Shown: piece after piece, positions 12,001-22,600 of the stretch | Numbering within the stretch: position 1 is the first letter of the stretch | How the letters are laid out: each line of letters starts with the position of its first letter | Assembly (NCBI GenBank): GCA_963969365.1 | Contig: OZ017749.1 | Coordinates: forward strand, 3,844,001 to 3,908,000 | Origin: Asterochloris sp. CNOR1 | Taxonomy: Eukaryota; Chlorophyta; Trebouxiophyceae; Trebouxiales; Trebouxiaceae | DNA length: 64,000 nucleotides | Reading direction: 5' to 3' | The notes under the pieces: generated by a model | What the model saw: the letters and a program-made list of their open reading frames with translations, nothing else | Database searches by the model: none | Told to the model about the DNA's origin: nothing | Program-made: the position numbers and the translations under genes

Positions 12001-12495
12001 GTGAGCGCAGTGCTATGTGCTCATATGTCTGTGAAGAGCATTGCACCCTCAGTGCTGCTCCAATTGTGCACTCACATTTGTGTGATAAGACCTGCAGGAC
12101 TGCATGTCACCCCTGTAGCTGTGGAAGTGTAGCCTGTCACCACGCTTTGCGCATTGTATTGGGGCGCGCACACAGGGTCGCTTGGCGGCTTCCAGCCTGT
12201 CAGCTTGCTCTGAGGGTCCCCGATGCCTGCTCCCAGGCCAGACAGGCAGTTGTCTGCATGGCAAGAAAGGTGCCGTGTGACTGGGGGTCACGCGGCGCGC
12301 GTGGACTAGCAACACAGCATCTCACTGCAACTGTCCTGCACAAGCTGTGATCAGTATCAGTGCTGCTTCACAAGGCGTGTTGGGAGTGTACTCACAGTCG
12401 TCGAACTGAGCTGCTTGTGCTGCTGTCAGGTAAAGCAATCCAAAAGTGGCGGCACATGTGACCCTCCATGGCAAGAATATGCCTGTGCTGATCAT
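1..12495 (-). CDS. LRR/Ig-like polycystin-family channel, tandem copy A (3' end off window)
   Basis: Multi-exon gene read right to left. It starts at the ATG at 12495 and runs off the left edge just before the S6 exon. Exons: 12396-12495 (signal peptide), 12076-12253, 11524-11595, 11295-11366, 10956-11054 (LRR module), 13 proline exons between 10757 and 7358, 6034-6803 (mucin-like), 5494-5877, 5153-5419, 4883-5116, 4594-4782, 4347-4509 (Ig-like), 3062-4253, 2813-2959, 2529-2780, 2141-2434, 1913-2053, 1623-1804 (TOP domain), 1303-1478, 773-1225, 543-663, 314-474, 103-218 (S2 to pore). Phases agree at every junction except one 127-nt proline exon. About 2,180 residues lie in the window. The channel part matches PKD2-type polycystins; the ectodomain order (LRR, Ig-like, large extracellular domain) recalls polycystin-1. 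Likely role: surface or ciliary cation channel with a wall-contacting ectodomain (inferred from family). No lesion is seen in the coding exons apart from that stalk exon. Confidence 0.8.
103..1478 (-). other. Copy A channel module, S2 to pore
   Basis: Five exons encode the polycystin channel core without S1 and, in this window, without S6. The 1303-1478 exon carries S2 (FLVVLAACFTAFTVI) and the start of S3 (GNDWAICVAQW). The 773-1225 exon completes S3 (LALYVTFAV), then has a long proline-rich loop with runs of P and a Thr/Asn-rich stretch. Exon 543-663 is S4-like (SWFIFFQTSILVQLVIRW). Exon 314-474 has the S4-S5 linker and S5 (LLIFILLLFIPYLLCIMFG). Exon 103-218 has the pore helix with LLIIGDFMG; IGD lies where PKD2 has its LGD filter. 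The S3-S4 loop is far longer than in PKD2. Confidence 0.75.
1623..2780 (-). other. Copy A polycystin (TOP) extracellular domain
   Basis: Four phase-compatible exons (2529-2780, 2141-2434, 1913-2053, 1623-1804) encode the extracellular domain that in PKD2 sits between S1 and S2. Recognisable motifs are NRLLTGLFLQQ, FGYDPVFGTYSSLWNIQLVG, FGYFALRLTWNRDGSITSS and the closing LQVVPYS. It follows the secreted N-terminal ectodomain directly. With a cleaved signal peptide the domain would be correctly outside the cell even though no S1 helix is visible. The preceding 147-nt exon (2813-2959) is Gln/Leu-rich and could form a short coiled coil. Confidence 0.75.
3062..4253 (-). other. Copy A 1,192-nt exon for large Ala/Ser/Asn-rich extracellular domain
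   Basis: The largest exon of the gene encodes about 397 residues placed between the Ig-like modules and the channel. It is rich in Ala, Ser, Val and N-glycosylation sequons (NASA, NYSG, NTSN, NSSG). It lies where animal polycystin-1 carries REJ/GAIN sequence; that assignment is by position and composition only, since no GPS cleavage motif was recognised. The start is phase 2 and the end phase 0, in agreement with both neighbours. Confidence 0.55.
4347..5877 (-). other. Copy A Ig-like module (five exons, DUF5011/Cry22-type)
   Basis: Exons 5494-5877, 5153-5419, 4883-5116, 4594-4782 and 4347-4509 all begin in phase 1, as typical shuffled ectodomain exons do; all end in phase 1 except the last, which ends in phase 2. 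The first has the clear DUF5011/Cry22 Ig-like signature: SITVRQGTTYSDPGATAVD near the start and YTATDAQGQTGSVNRTVTV at the end. The others are cysteine-bearing relatives with signatures such as TDTQDGNL and FDKQDGDLSASV. The family name comes from a bacterial protein, but the fold is a generic extracellular beta-sandwich; nothing here suggests a toxin. Copy B lacks the exon corresponding to 4347-4509. Confidence 0.7.
6034..6803 (-). other. Copy A mucin-like Thr/Ser/Pro exon
   Basis: A single 770-nt exon (starts phase 2, ends phase 1) encodes about 257 residues of imperfect repeats of the type EEPTTAPPTT and PPSTTTAEP, with almost no other residues. This is the composition of a heavily O-glycosylated stalk. 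The 5' end still begins with SPPPP, so the exon looks like a proline exon that has been extended. The donor is GTGAGC after a CAAA context at 6034. The opposite strand is also open and reads as a Val/Gly-rich protein, a composition artefact. Confidence 0.75.
7358..10757 (-). repeat. Copy A array of 13 symmetric Ser-Pro(n) micro-exons
   Basis: Inferred exons: 7358-7408, 7615-7647, 7818-7868, 8228-8257, 8509-8553, 8915-8944, 9192-9236, 9395-9577, 9815-9859, 10016-10142, 10302-10361, 10532-10561, 10719-10757. Each starts after CTGCAG (or CTGTAG) with one base that completes a Ser codon, continues as CCN codons, and normally ends in AG two bases into the next Ser codon. All are multiples of three and phase 2 at both ends except 10016-10142 (127 nt). 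Exons can therefore be gained, lost or skipped without changing frame. Seven of the 13 donors are GC rather than GT. The encoded polymer (S-P4-6 blocks with N, H or D) resembles algal hydroxyproline-rich and pherophorin stalks. Confidence 0.7.
7876..9240. repeat. About 685-bp tandem duplication carrying two proline exons each
   Basis: The sequence from about 7876 to 8555 is repeated from about 8561 to 9240 with high identity. Landmarks such as TATAAGTGGACAGGTGCATA recur about 685 bp apart, as do the intron text before them and the CAGACCAGATTTTAACCAGC block. Each unit carries one 30-nt exon with a GTACTG donor and one 45-nt exon with a GCAAGC donor. It shows how the array grows: an intron-exon-intron-exon cassette is copied whole. 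Confidence 0.8.
10956..12253 (-). other. Copy A leucine-rich-repeat module
   Basis: Exon 12076-12253 encodes an LRR N-cap of plant type (NCLSGLGAGIGDPQSKLTGW, then a Cys and a GVTC motif). Exons 11524-11595 and 11295-11366 are each exactly 72 nt, phase 2 at both ends, and each encodes one 24-residue LRR (LGLTGTISSNV and VLVGSLPPSLANSTQITTL). Exon 10956-11054 is the C-cap with MCGANPF and a second Cys. The layout is LRR followed by a Ser-Pro stalk, as in plant LRR-extensins, here fused to a channel. Confidence 0.75.
12396..12495 (-). other. Copy A first exon with signal peptide and displaced start codon
   Basis: The predicted start is the ATG at 12493-12495, giving MISTGIFLPW followed by a hydrophobic run and an AQA cleavage motif. 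At the position where copy B has its ATG, copy A has ATA. The upstream in-frame ATG, five codons earlier, therefore replaces it. The exon ends at a GTGAGT donor in phase 1 and joins 12076-12253. Confidence 0.65.
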
Positions 12496-12628
12496 GCTGG
12501 CTCAGCTTCAGTTCCTCTCAGCCCAGCAGGCGTGGCCTGCTTGCTGCTGCGATGATAATGACACATTTAGCGTTGCCGAATGCTCAGCAGTTCGTGACTT
12601 GCAGGGCCAAAGAGGAGAAAGAGGAAGT

Positions 12629-12653
12629 GGGGGGGGGGGGGGGGGGGGGGGGG
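12629..12653. repeat. Poly-G tract of 25
   Basis: An uninterrupted run of 25 G followed by GAGAGAG, about 135 bp upstream of the copy A start codon. The same place upstream of copy B (36270-36313) has a purine-rich GA/G stretch instead. It may form G-quadruplex or triplex DNA, and its length is prone to sequencing error. Confidence 0.9.
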
Positions 12654-12837
12654 AGAGAGTCTGAGAGCATATGAGTGGTTGACCAATAGTTGAATGGCGG
12701 GTAAGTGTCTAAGTACCTGATTTCAGATGACCGTTCCATGCGGAATATCAGTGCGGAGTATCAGCATAACTGCAAGGATGCACCAACGACGACTTCAGCC
12801 AAGTGGTCATGATCAGCAAGTCCCTTATCTAGATGGC

Positions 12838-12842
12838 TTACA
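12838..12842 (-). terminator. TGTAA poly(A) signal for copy B
   Basis: On the minus strand the pentamer TGTAA, the usual chlorophyte poly(A) signal, lies about 340 bp after the copy B stop codon at 13181. It is the most likely 3' end signal in the spacer. Confidence 0.45.
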
Positions 12843-13180
12843 AGGCGTGAAAGTCTGTATGATGCTCCACACTCTGCCCAGCTGTGGACCTGAGACACCC
12901 CATCCTGGAATGCTTTGCTGGTGGTGATGCACGAATAGTCTGCCAATATCATTATGTTGGCTCTTTGGCTTTGATGAGATGGTTTGTGTGGTTTCACCCG
13001 ACTGTCTGTGACACATGCCTTCCAAGCCAGGGAAAGGGACCAAAGCAAGTCATTTGGTGTTGAGTGCCAGGCAGACAATGCAGACTTAAAACATGCAGCG
13101 CGGCCTGTACTACGCAGGATGGGTAGCAGGTTATCCATACCACTGGTCATGAAGGGTTCTTGCTGAGTTGAACTAAAGGC

Positions 13181-13616
13181 CTACAAGTCAGCTGGAGCAT
13201 CACATTGTGAGCCCTTCAGAACATCCAAAATTGCCTGTGCCTGTTGCAAACTGTCAGCCAGAGCAGCCTCACTATCTTGCTGCACGGTCTCAATACGGGC
13301 AAGCTGCTGGGTGAAGGCAGCCACTGTCTTGGTGGCCTGCCGAATGAATTGAGTGTATGTCTGCCTGATAGGTTTCTCGTTGGAGCCAAGGGTTGCCAGC
13401 CGCGACAGACTCTTCTTCAGGAAGCGTGCGAGGAACTTAGCACGCTCCACAAAGGTGAGCACCTCAGACTGAAGGCCCACTTCCTTGACAGTAGGCCCCT
13501 CCATGATGACCACTGTGCCGTCAACTCCAGCGAGGAGGGTGCCTGGGCCTGTCACCATTGGCTCTGGCAGGGCTGCCTCATTGCCTACTGGCGCCCATGC
13601 AGCATTGAAGCTGTGC
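13181..13616 (-). other. Copy B last exon: helical C-terminus and stop
   Basis: A 436-nt exon enters in phase 2 after a CTGCAG acceptor and ends with a TAG stop at 13181. It encodes about 145 residues. A Gly/Val-rich stretch (GTLLAGVDGTVVIMEG) is followed by a long Gln/Ala/Leu-rich helix (FTQQLARIETVQQDSEAALA) likely to form a coiled coil, as many polycystin C-termini do. The 684-bp intron before it (13617-14300) shows nothing recognisable. Confidence 0.65.
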
Positions 13617-16600
13617 CTGCAGGCAGCAAAGGCTCCATCATGTCTAAGAGGGCTGCACATTCCTTGCAGCAAGCCGCAGCACGAGACGGCTTGTGCAAAG
13701 CATGGCTTGTAGGCTGGCAGGCTGCTTGCATTTCTGCTGCTGCCAACACTTCTTGCTAATTGTTCACAGTGGGCCACTGTGCTCTGAAGGTGTGCAGGTT
13801 CTTGTATGTTGCCCTACAGCCACTCAGGGCAGAACTCAGCAGGGACAGGTGCAATTCCCCGTGCAATGCTGGCCTCTGGGCCTCCCATGCTGCTTGCAGC
13901 ACAGTTGAGCACTTATCTGAGCTGCCTTCGGAGGGCATGACAAAGGGCATCAGTCAATCTTGCTGAGGGTTGCAGTATGTAAGCAGATGGTGCCGCTGCG
14001 CTGGCCAGACAGCTTCAGGCTGGTTCTGGACGCAACAGGTGCTGCACGAGCAGGCGCTTTACTGCACCCGGAGTGCAATTCCCTGTGACTTGACGGCTTT
14101 TGCTTTCCTGCTTGCCTTTGCTTGGCAGGCCTGGCAAGCAGCAGCTGCCCTGCTTGGCACCCGTGCAAAGCAGGGCAGTGAAGAGCCCTTGCTTCAAGCT
14201 CAGGACCCGCAAGGCACCAGCAACTCAACTGTCATACTATGGCATGGCACATTGTCTCAAAGGAGCCCAACACCAGTGCAGTGCATGACAGGAAACCCAC
14301 CTGCTTCCTCTGCATGTGAGGGTGGCATCGCTCGGCCCTTCGCCAATCTCACTACCTGTTGCTGCCGCCATGCCTCTGCTGGCTGCTGCTGTTTGGCTTT
14401 CTGTGCAGTCTAGAGCCTCCGGCTGCAGCTGTTCAGGCACTGCAAACATGCTTGCTTCTAGCAGAGCTGCCTCCAGCTCCTCCTGACCAGCTGCAGAGCC
14501 AGCAGCCCCCTGCTGCTGCTCAGCCAGGAGGCGCCTGTTGCCAATGACAGCCACCTGGGCAAAGACCGACCTTGCCAGGCTGGGGGTTGGCTCAGCAAAT
14601 TGCTGCCTCTGCTGGCCAGCTGCAGAGTCAGCAGCCCTCTGCTGCTGCTGCTCAGGCAGGACGCGCCTGTTGCCAATGACAGCCACGCGGGCAAAGACCG
14701 ACCTTGCCAGGCTTGGGGTCAGCTGGGCAGACTGCTGCCCCTGCTGGGCTGTCAGCAGAGACCTGCTGCTGTATGGGTGCTGGCTCTCCTCTGGAGGGGC
14801 AGGCACCACCTGAGAGGGACCATAGCGGGAGGCCTTGTGCAACCGTGGAGAGCGAGACTTGCCCTCTGGGGTGGCAAGGGGATTGAGCCTTGGGGCTGCT
14901 GGCTGTTGAAGCTCAGCAAAGCTGGCTGCTGCCGAGCTCAGGCTTGTCAGGCTGGCTGTCCTGTTCAGACCCCTGACTGAGGCATCAGCAAGTGCTGATG
15001 CCACACCTGCTTGGGGCCGGGCAGGTGCATCCTGTGCGCCACTTTGGCTGCTGATGAGGCCCTCTGGTCCATCAGCGGGATTCTGCACAGCTTCCTGCAG
15101 CAGCGCATGCAGAAACCTGAAGCCACCTTGGAGCCACTGCTCAGGATGACCAACATGCCTATAAAGACAAACTCTCTGTACTCAAACACCTGACAGCATG
15201 GCATGAAGCGGAAGTGCTGCATGTCCAGATCATGCTGGCGCCAGAGCTTATGGGCCAGCTCACCCGTTGAGTGGCGCCCTCCACCTCCCACGACACATCA
15301 CTCCAGCTGCGGTCAAGCTCTTCAGCCATGTCAGGCCCTTGCCTGGAAGATGCCCCTGGCAGCCCAGGGCTGGGCACTGCCAGCAGCACTGCCCCTGGGG
15401 TGGCAGCATGGCTGGAGGGCCAGCTGTCCACCTCTGCCTCCAGCAGCAGGACTCCATACTACACAGTCTGTGTCAGACATCATGACAGCGCCAGAGGACG
15501 GCCACATTTTACAGCATCTGCATTGCACCTTCTGGTCAATGAGACTCATTTCCAGCCCTGGCAGTGCTGCAGCAGAAGGCTGCCTGCGCTGGTGAAGTGG
15601 GTTGTCCAGCTCTTGTTGCAGCTGCGTTGCTGTCTGCACGGCAGCGGCTGTGGGACATCAGGCAGGGTTGCAGATGTGTTGGTGAAATGGGAAGGGAAGA
15701 GAAGCCCTCCTGCGCAGACATGATTTGCTGCCCAGGACCCATGTGGCCCCACATCAAGTGGCAGTCTGCTCCTAAATGCGTCCTGCATGTATGCTGCTAA
15801 GAAAGCCACCTGCATACAGGGCCAGACCACCTGCCAAGCTTGGCTGCCAGTGCACAGGAGCCAGTGCATGCTGCGCAGAGGCAGCTCACCCAGTTGCCGC
15901 TCAGCTGGGTGGCGGGGCTGACTTCTCCCTGTCTGGAGACATCCAGTGGCAGGAGCCGCCTGGGCGCCGTCATGCGCTCCAATGACCACGCCTCCACACG
16001 TGGGCTTGCAGATGCTGAAGAGGCAGCGCCAGCTGCAGCGCTTGCTGCCTGCTGCACAGGCTCTTCCTCAAGGGTCTCGCGTCGCTCCGCAAACATGACA
16101 GTCTCCAGACCAGCTGCAAGGCGGCCATGACCGCCGTTCATATGCAGCTGACCAAAGGGCTGCTGGCCAGGTTCAGGGTTGCCCACGCGGCTGGGAAGGG
16201 CGCCACCAGCACGTGGGCTGCGCTTAGCGATGGAGGAGAGGGAGGCGAGGCCACGCGGCTGCCTGCGACGTGCTGCACTGCGGTCTGCTTGCACGGCTCT
16301 GTTTGAGCCCAAGGCAGAAGCCTGGTCTGCGGGCCCTCCTGAATTAGCCTTGCACTTTTTGAGGCTGAGGTTTCCAAGCTGCCGCTTTGTCAAATGCTGC
16401 TGCAGCTTTGCAGCCACGCCTTGCAGCACGGCCTGCGGCTCTGGCTGGCTTCTGGGCAGCACTTGAGGCATCAGCCTTTCATGTGTTTCCGCACTGCAGC
16501 ACCAGCACTGGTTGTCACACTTTCATGGAGATACACCAGATGATGCCCAAGACAGCCCTAAATTGTCACCTGGGCTGAGCAGATGTCCCTGCTGCCGTGT

Positions 16601-19600
16601 CACCCAGCACTTCAAGCAGGCTTGCTGCAGAGCTCGTAGTCTTTTCCAGCCTGCAGGTTAGAAAACCCTATGACAGTCCTGATGCAGTGGTACAACCCTG
16701 CCTCAGGCCACACAGCTTGTGATGGGCCAGGTTACATCAGCACCGATCCCACATTCCAAGCTCACCTGCTGTCTGTCGTCTTCACACTGTTGGGATTGCT
16801 GCTGCCATTCCTCGTCATGCTGCATAGAAGTAACACAAGATCATGTTTTGCCATGTCGCATGAGCTTAAATCACCTGGTGCGGGTATTATATTTGTCATG
16901 TAGCATGAGCCGGGAACTCACCTGGTGCAGGCAGTATCGCCTGCCAGCTCACCATCTGAGTCCCTGAACACAAGTCTGCTCTTCCTTTGAGAACAACGGT
17001 GCGAGAGTCAACATATGGCCACATGATTGCAGCCATGACGCTATGATGCATGGGTATCCATGCAGAACAAGCTAGACGGCCCTGAGAACTCACCTTAGAC
17101 CAGCTGTGGAAAGGGGGGCGTCGAATGGAACATCGCTGGGAGGGAGCAGAGCTGACTTAAGGCGCTGCTTGCCCCTGCATGGCGTTTGCCCGTCAGGCTG
17201 AGACATCCTACATATGCAAGCTACGCCATATGAACGCAACATGGGCTGGCTAGGGGACCTGAAGATCCATCAGTGGGGAGCAAGCCGATCAACATCGCTG
17301 CCAAACAAAATATAAGAACAAGAGCTGTCAGGCGCATCAGACAGTGACAAGGCTGGAAATGCTGTCTGACAGTGGAGGCAACATGCAAGCTGCCAGCTTG
17401 TAGGCCGCAAAATGTACCTTGAAGGACTTCTGAGCTGCTCCCTAACTGCCTCTGGCGCCTGACCAAGGTCTTCCAAGCTGGCTACTCTGCTGCCCCTCCT
17501 CCTGAAGCTGCATGCATAGTGAGCAGGACCCCACTGATCCACTCCTGGCAGTTTATGCAGGGCTCCTGTCAAGATGTGAAAGGATGTGGTCACATCTCAC
17601 CTCTCAACATCAGCCTCGATGGGGTGTGGTTGCAGTGCAGCCAACACATCCACCAGGTTGCTGTTGCGGCGCGCGCGCACAGTCCTGCAGCAGTCAGGGA
17701 GGGAAGGGAAGGGACTCATGTCACCCTGGGTGGACTCATGTGCTTGGCGCAGGCGGTGAATCTATTGAGCAGTGCCATTGCATGGAGCTGCCAGCCTACC
17801 CTGCACGGCGGCTGATTGATGTGCTGTCCTCATCTGGTTCAAGAAGCAGCTGCTGTGAGCGCCTTGGGCTCATGTCCAGCCCAGCTGCATCCTCCATGCT
17901 GCCACGGCTACTCCTCAGGCTGCAGTTCAGCAAGACGGCTGACACAGCTGGCAATCGACCATGGCATTGGCCCAGCAAGCACCTAAGCGGCAGAGTAGCT
18001 CAGACAGGGGCACCGCCTCAGCCTGCCGTTGCAAGCATGGTCAAGACCGACCTGGCTGGTGCCGGTGCAGGTGGCGCCTGCATGGCTTCCATCATATCTG
18101 CCAGATTACTCTTGCGCCTTGCAATGCTGCAGGCAAGCAGTCCCGTACTTGACAAAATTGCAGTGTGGCACTTGTCTCTGCATGCTTTTGCTGATGAACT
18201 GATGCACTACCTGTGGCTGCTTGTCACGTCCACCGGAGGTCCCTGCATTGCCTCAAGCATATCCGCTAGATTGCTCTTTCGCCGGGTAATGCTGCAGGAG
18301 AGGGCAACCTTTGAGGCGGGGTCCCCAGACAAAAGCAACAAACAGTGCTGAGACAGCGACTGCAGGCTCAAATTTGCCCCTCAAATTTAGATTTGGCATT
18401 GCCAAAACTGCTTCTGCGGCGATGCCTGTGCCTTGGACTGTGTGTGCAACAGACCTTGACAGAACAACATATGCACACATGGCCATGGAGCGCTTGAGTC
18501 ATGGGTACAACAACTCTGCGCAAGAGGAGCAAGCAGATTGCTTGCCCAACTCACAGTGAGCCGCCCAGCGACTCTGTCATTTCTGGCAGCGCAGCATTCT
18601 GCAGCAGATCTGCAATGTTGCTGTTGCGTCTGGTCTTCCGCCTGCAACACATTCACGGCCTGCAACAGCTGTCCAATGGGCGCACTGCCTATGCAGATTT
18701 AGAGTGGGGCACAAAAAAGCATCAGCGTGCACCCCATGAGATGCAGCACTTACATTGTCTGCCTCATTAGCAATGCTGTTGGCTGGCTCTGAGCGTCCAT
18801 CAAATCCGCTAGGTTGCTCTTGCGCCTTGTCATGCGCCTGCACATAGACAGCTCATTCTCTTGCTCCTCGGCCAATGTACCAGTGCCGCCACACGCAAGG
18901 CAAGGCAAAGCCTTGGTTGGCATATCAACACTCTGCCAGGAGGACTTCATGACGCACATACTATTAGATAGATCGCTGGTCTGCTTGGCATCCACAGCCA
19001 GTCCTTGGCTTTCCAAGATGTCTGCCAGGTTGCTCTTGCGTCGTGCCCTCCGCCTGTAGATTCATGCAGCAGGTCACAGCCTGTGGCCGCTGCTTGAACT
19101 GCAGAAGGCTGCAAGAACGTTTGCAACTGCAGCAGTACATATCTAGTGTGCTCACACTGTGGTTGAGAGGGCTCGCGGCTCAGGCCTGGCATCTTGTTGC
19201 CTGCAGAGGTGAGCGAGAGCCTGTAATGCACCCAGTCTGCAAGGCAGATGTCAAGCGTGCTGTAGGTGTGCACACATCTGGCCCTGCACAGGGCACTCAC
19301 CCTGCAATCTGAAAGCTAGACATTGTCATAGCTCTCACATTGCCAAATCCTGAAGCAGGCATCAAAGCATGTTGGTCCGCACCTGGGGCTGACTTGCCCT
19401 TGATAGCCTGCCAGCACGTCTCCAACACTGGCTGCCTTTGGCTGCACACAGCCCTCCAAGGCTTCACCGCCTGGTAGGTCTATCTGGAGGGTGCTCTTGG
19501 AGCGCCCTGCCATGCCAATCATGGACTGGCTGCGCCTGGCTGTTTGACGCACCAGCTTAGCAGCAACCTGTTGCTGGGCATTTGCTGCCAAGGCATGCAA

Positions 19601-22600
19601 AGTGTGCCGCCGGTGCCTGTTGGCATAGTCCTCGATGCCACGCATCTGCAGACAACTTGACATGATAGAGCACAAGCACATTTGGCGCCAGCAGATTACG
19701 TCTGTGGCAATGTATGATGCAGTGCAAGGTATGCCACACTCATTCTGCTGGATCCACCCAGTGCCTAGCCTGATCAGCATAGTGTTGAGCCACAAAACTC
19801 AAGCAGACATGGTGCAGACTCAAATGAAAGCTGAACAATTGCAAGCTGTGATGCGGACACACCTTGCCGAATTGATTTTGAGCCTCGCGCCCCATGTCAT
19901 CAACAACTCTCTCTGCCCAGGCTATGAGCGCTTGTATGTGCTGACTGTCATCCCAAAGGACCCACCAGCTGTGTTGACTATTGCCACTGAGGCAGCCTTG
20001 CAACCTCTCCACAAGCCAGCCAAAAGTGCGATACCTGTAATGTTTGGGAGAAAACGGCTCTCTCACCCAACAAGCAGAGCAAGCTTATGACATCTTTTGA
20101 AAAATGACATGACAAAGAGCATGACAAGTACCTTTAGCACAGTTAAGAGGGCCGCGACAGCCCTGCATTGCTGAAACTTGGTGTAGGCCTGAACTTGGAG
20201 CCCTGAACACTTGGCTCACCAGCGAGTGCTCTTGTAGCCAAAGAGAGCCTCAGGCGCATGCGCCAGGCTGACAAGCAGGCGCACTGCCTCGTCAATCTCA
20301 ATACGCAACACTTGTTCGCCAGCTAATAGATTGCCCTCCATGCCCTCTTGCTGAATGACGCCCTGGTGAACAGCCATCAGCAGACCACGTGTGGCCTCAC
20401 GTGACATGCCCGTGCTGGCCTTGGCTTGCTGTAGTGCCGCAAGCCAGGTGTTAGCAGGGTTGCCCTCCTTCGACTCATGAGGCTTCTTGCTAAATATCCT
20501 GCAACAGACGATCGTCGACATGATGAGGGAACAGCTCTTAAGGCGCTTCACCAGACAAGCAGACTCCTCTGCGTCTAATGCCTGGTGTCCAGCTCAGGTG
20601 GACACAATCCATAAAACAGGCATGACATGATCTGAACAGATCGACTTGGTCCCTACCTCATCAGCAACATTGAGCTGCGGATGCCTGTGGCCTGAACCTT
20701 GAGCTGGCGCAGACGCATGACCAGCTGCAGGACGCGGAGGCTAGATGACTTGTGACTGCGAGAGGGCGACTTGGTGAGGAGCTTGGTCAGCACTGGCCTA
20801 AATTTGCAGCATCAGGCAGACCTTATGAGCATGCGCCACGTGTCCAGGCCAAGGTAGTACAGGTTTTCTGCCACAGCCAAGGAAGCTTTGGCCTCTTTGG
20901 CAAGGCGCCGTGCTCGAATCTCTTGCCTGCACATCGTACAAAGAAGGTGAGCACTCTTGGCACCATACTGTCAATACTGCATGTCCGGCCCTTACCCATG
21001 AAACGTGTCGATGATGATTCCAATGATGATGCCAAGGAAGCAAGCCTTGATGAAGAAGGGAAAGCCCCACAGGTAAAGAGACTGCATGGTTCAAGATATA
21101 AGAGGCAATTTGAGCCCTTGTGCAATTGCTGCAGGCACAAGCAGCAATGAGGACACAAATGCTCTGCCAGATATCAGTCACCTGAGCAACCTTATCTGTC
21201 CAGGAGAAGATGAGGACATTTTGCTGAGCATGCAAATCATCCCTTGTTCCCATGAAATCGCCAATAATGAGCAGGCTGAAGAAGGTTTCTGATGAACCTG
21301 CAGACGTGTTTATCACTCTTGCATTGATGGCAGGAATTCGAACTGTGAATTGCAACCTGTGCCATGCTGGGAGTCACATGTCGCCTGCTTACCTCTCAAG
21401 GTACACAGCTGGGCTGTAGTCTCCCCAAACATGATGCAGAGGAGGTACGGAACGAATAATAGCAAGACAAAGATCAGCAACATCATGTGCAACAGAGCTG
21501 GCAAGGCCCCTGCCAGAGTTCTAGCCACCACTCCGAGGCGGGGCTGGAAGTCCCTGCATTGCACTGTCCAGTATGTGATGCTGGCTTGTGGCCAAAAGCA
21601 GGGACGAAAAACACAACTAACCATTGTTGCAGCCAACGAATAACAAGTTGCACCAGAATGCTGGAGTGAAAGAATATGAACCAGTTGTGCAGCTCATAGA
21701 GGATGTCAACGGCCTCAGCAAATTAAAGGGATTGCTGAAAACCTGGAACCAGCTGCCAGCCATGTTAGTGGTGGACTCTTTTGCTGCCAGCCTTGAGAGT
21801 TATAGATACCTGTACAAGGAAAGGCCAGGCTCATGAAGACATGTGCACAGCACATCACCTGTGCTATTTGTGGGCAACTCCCGACGGTGTGGGCCGCCTC
21901 GTTCTGTGGCGTTTGTCGTTGTGTTGGTGACCATCAGGTGCCCTGCGTGCCCTGTGGGATCTGCATTGCCGGGGTCCACTGCATGGCTGAGTGGCATGGG
22001 GGGCCACCATCTGTCCAGACCAGGATCTGGCTGCTCAGCTACTGTCAAAACTGACCAGCAGCCATCTGCTAAGGACTGCAACTTGCGAAAGGTCCCTGGA
22101 GAGCTGCTCAAAGGTGGTGGAGGTGGAGCTGCCAGCATTGGTGGGGGCCAGGGAGGACTCTCGATATGTGGAGGTGGCGGAGGAGGCTCCACCTCAGCTG
22201 GAGGCGGTGGTGGAGTATTCATGCGGTCAAGCAGGAAGAACCTGGCTTGGGCGTACTCGTCTGAATCATAGACCTCATAGTACGGCTGGGGCTGCAGATT
22301 GATGCACTGACGCACGACAAATGTCAGGTACAAGGCCAGGCCTGCAAGCAAGAGCCAGAAGCATGAGCTACATCAGGTTGTGTTGGCTCCTAAAACAAGA
22401 GCACTGCAGAGAGGTCAGCCGTCCATTGTGCGATGCAGATGGCCCAGTCATTGCCTAGCTGGGGGTGTTCCTTCAAGGCCTTCCAAAGTGACCCGCCAAC
22501 ATCCCGCTGAGCGCTTTGCACTTTGATGACAGTGAATGCTGTAAAGCATGCTGCCAAAACCACCAGGAACGCTTCTATGATAATGTGGCGCCACCTGCAT

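Larger units (their letters stand above)
12496..13180. other. Intergenic spacer between copy B stop and copy A start
   Basis: Both flanking genes read leftwards, so this 685-bp stretch holds the 3' UTR of copy B and the promoter of copy A. A TGTAA algal poly(A) signal lies on the minus strand at 12838-12842, about 340 bp past the copy B stop. A run of 25 G lies at 12629-12653. The left part is alignable with the upstream region of copy B, while the rest has diverged. No other gene is seen. Confidence 0.6.

Noticed and set aside
15089-15200. Extra transmembrane segment (FVFIGMLVILSSGS) in the copy B tail
   Set aside because: It lies in a stretch read as intron between 15264 and 15082; including it would break the phase chain of the tail exons.
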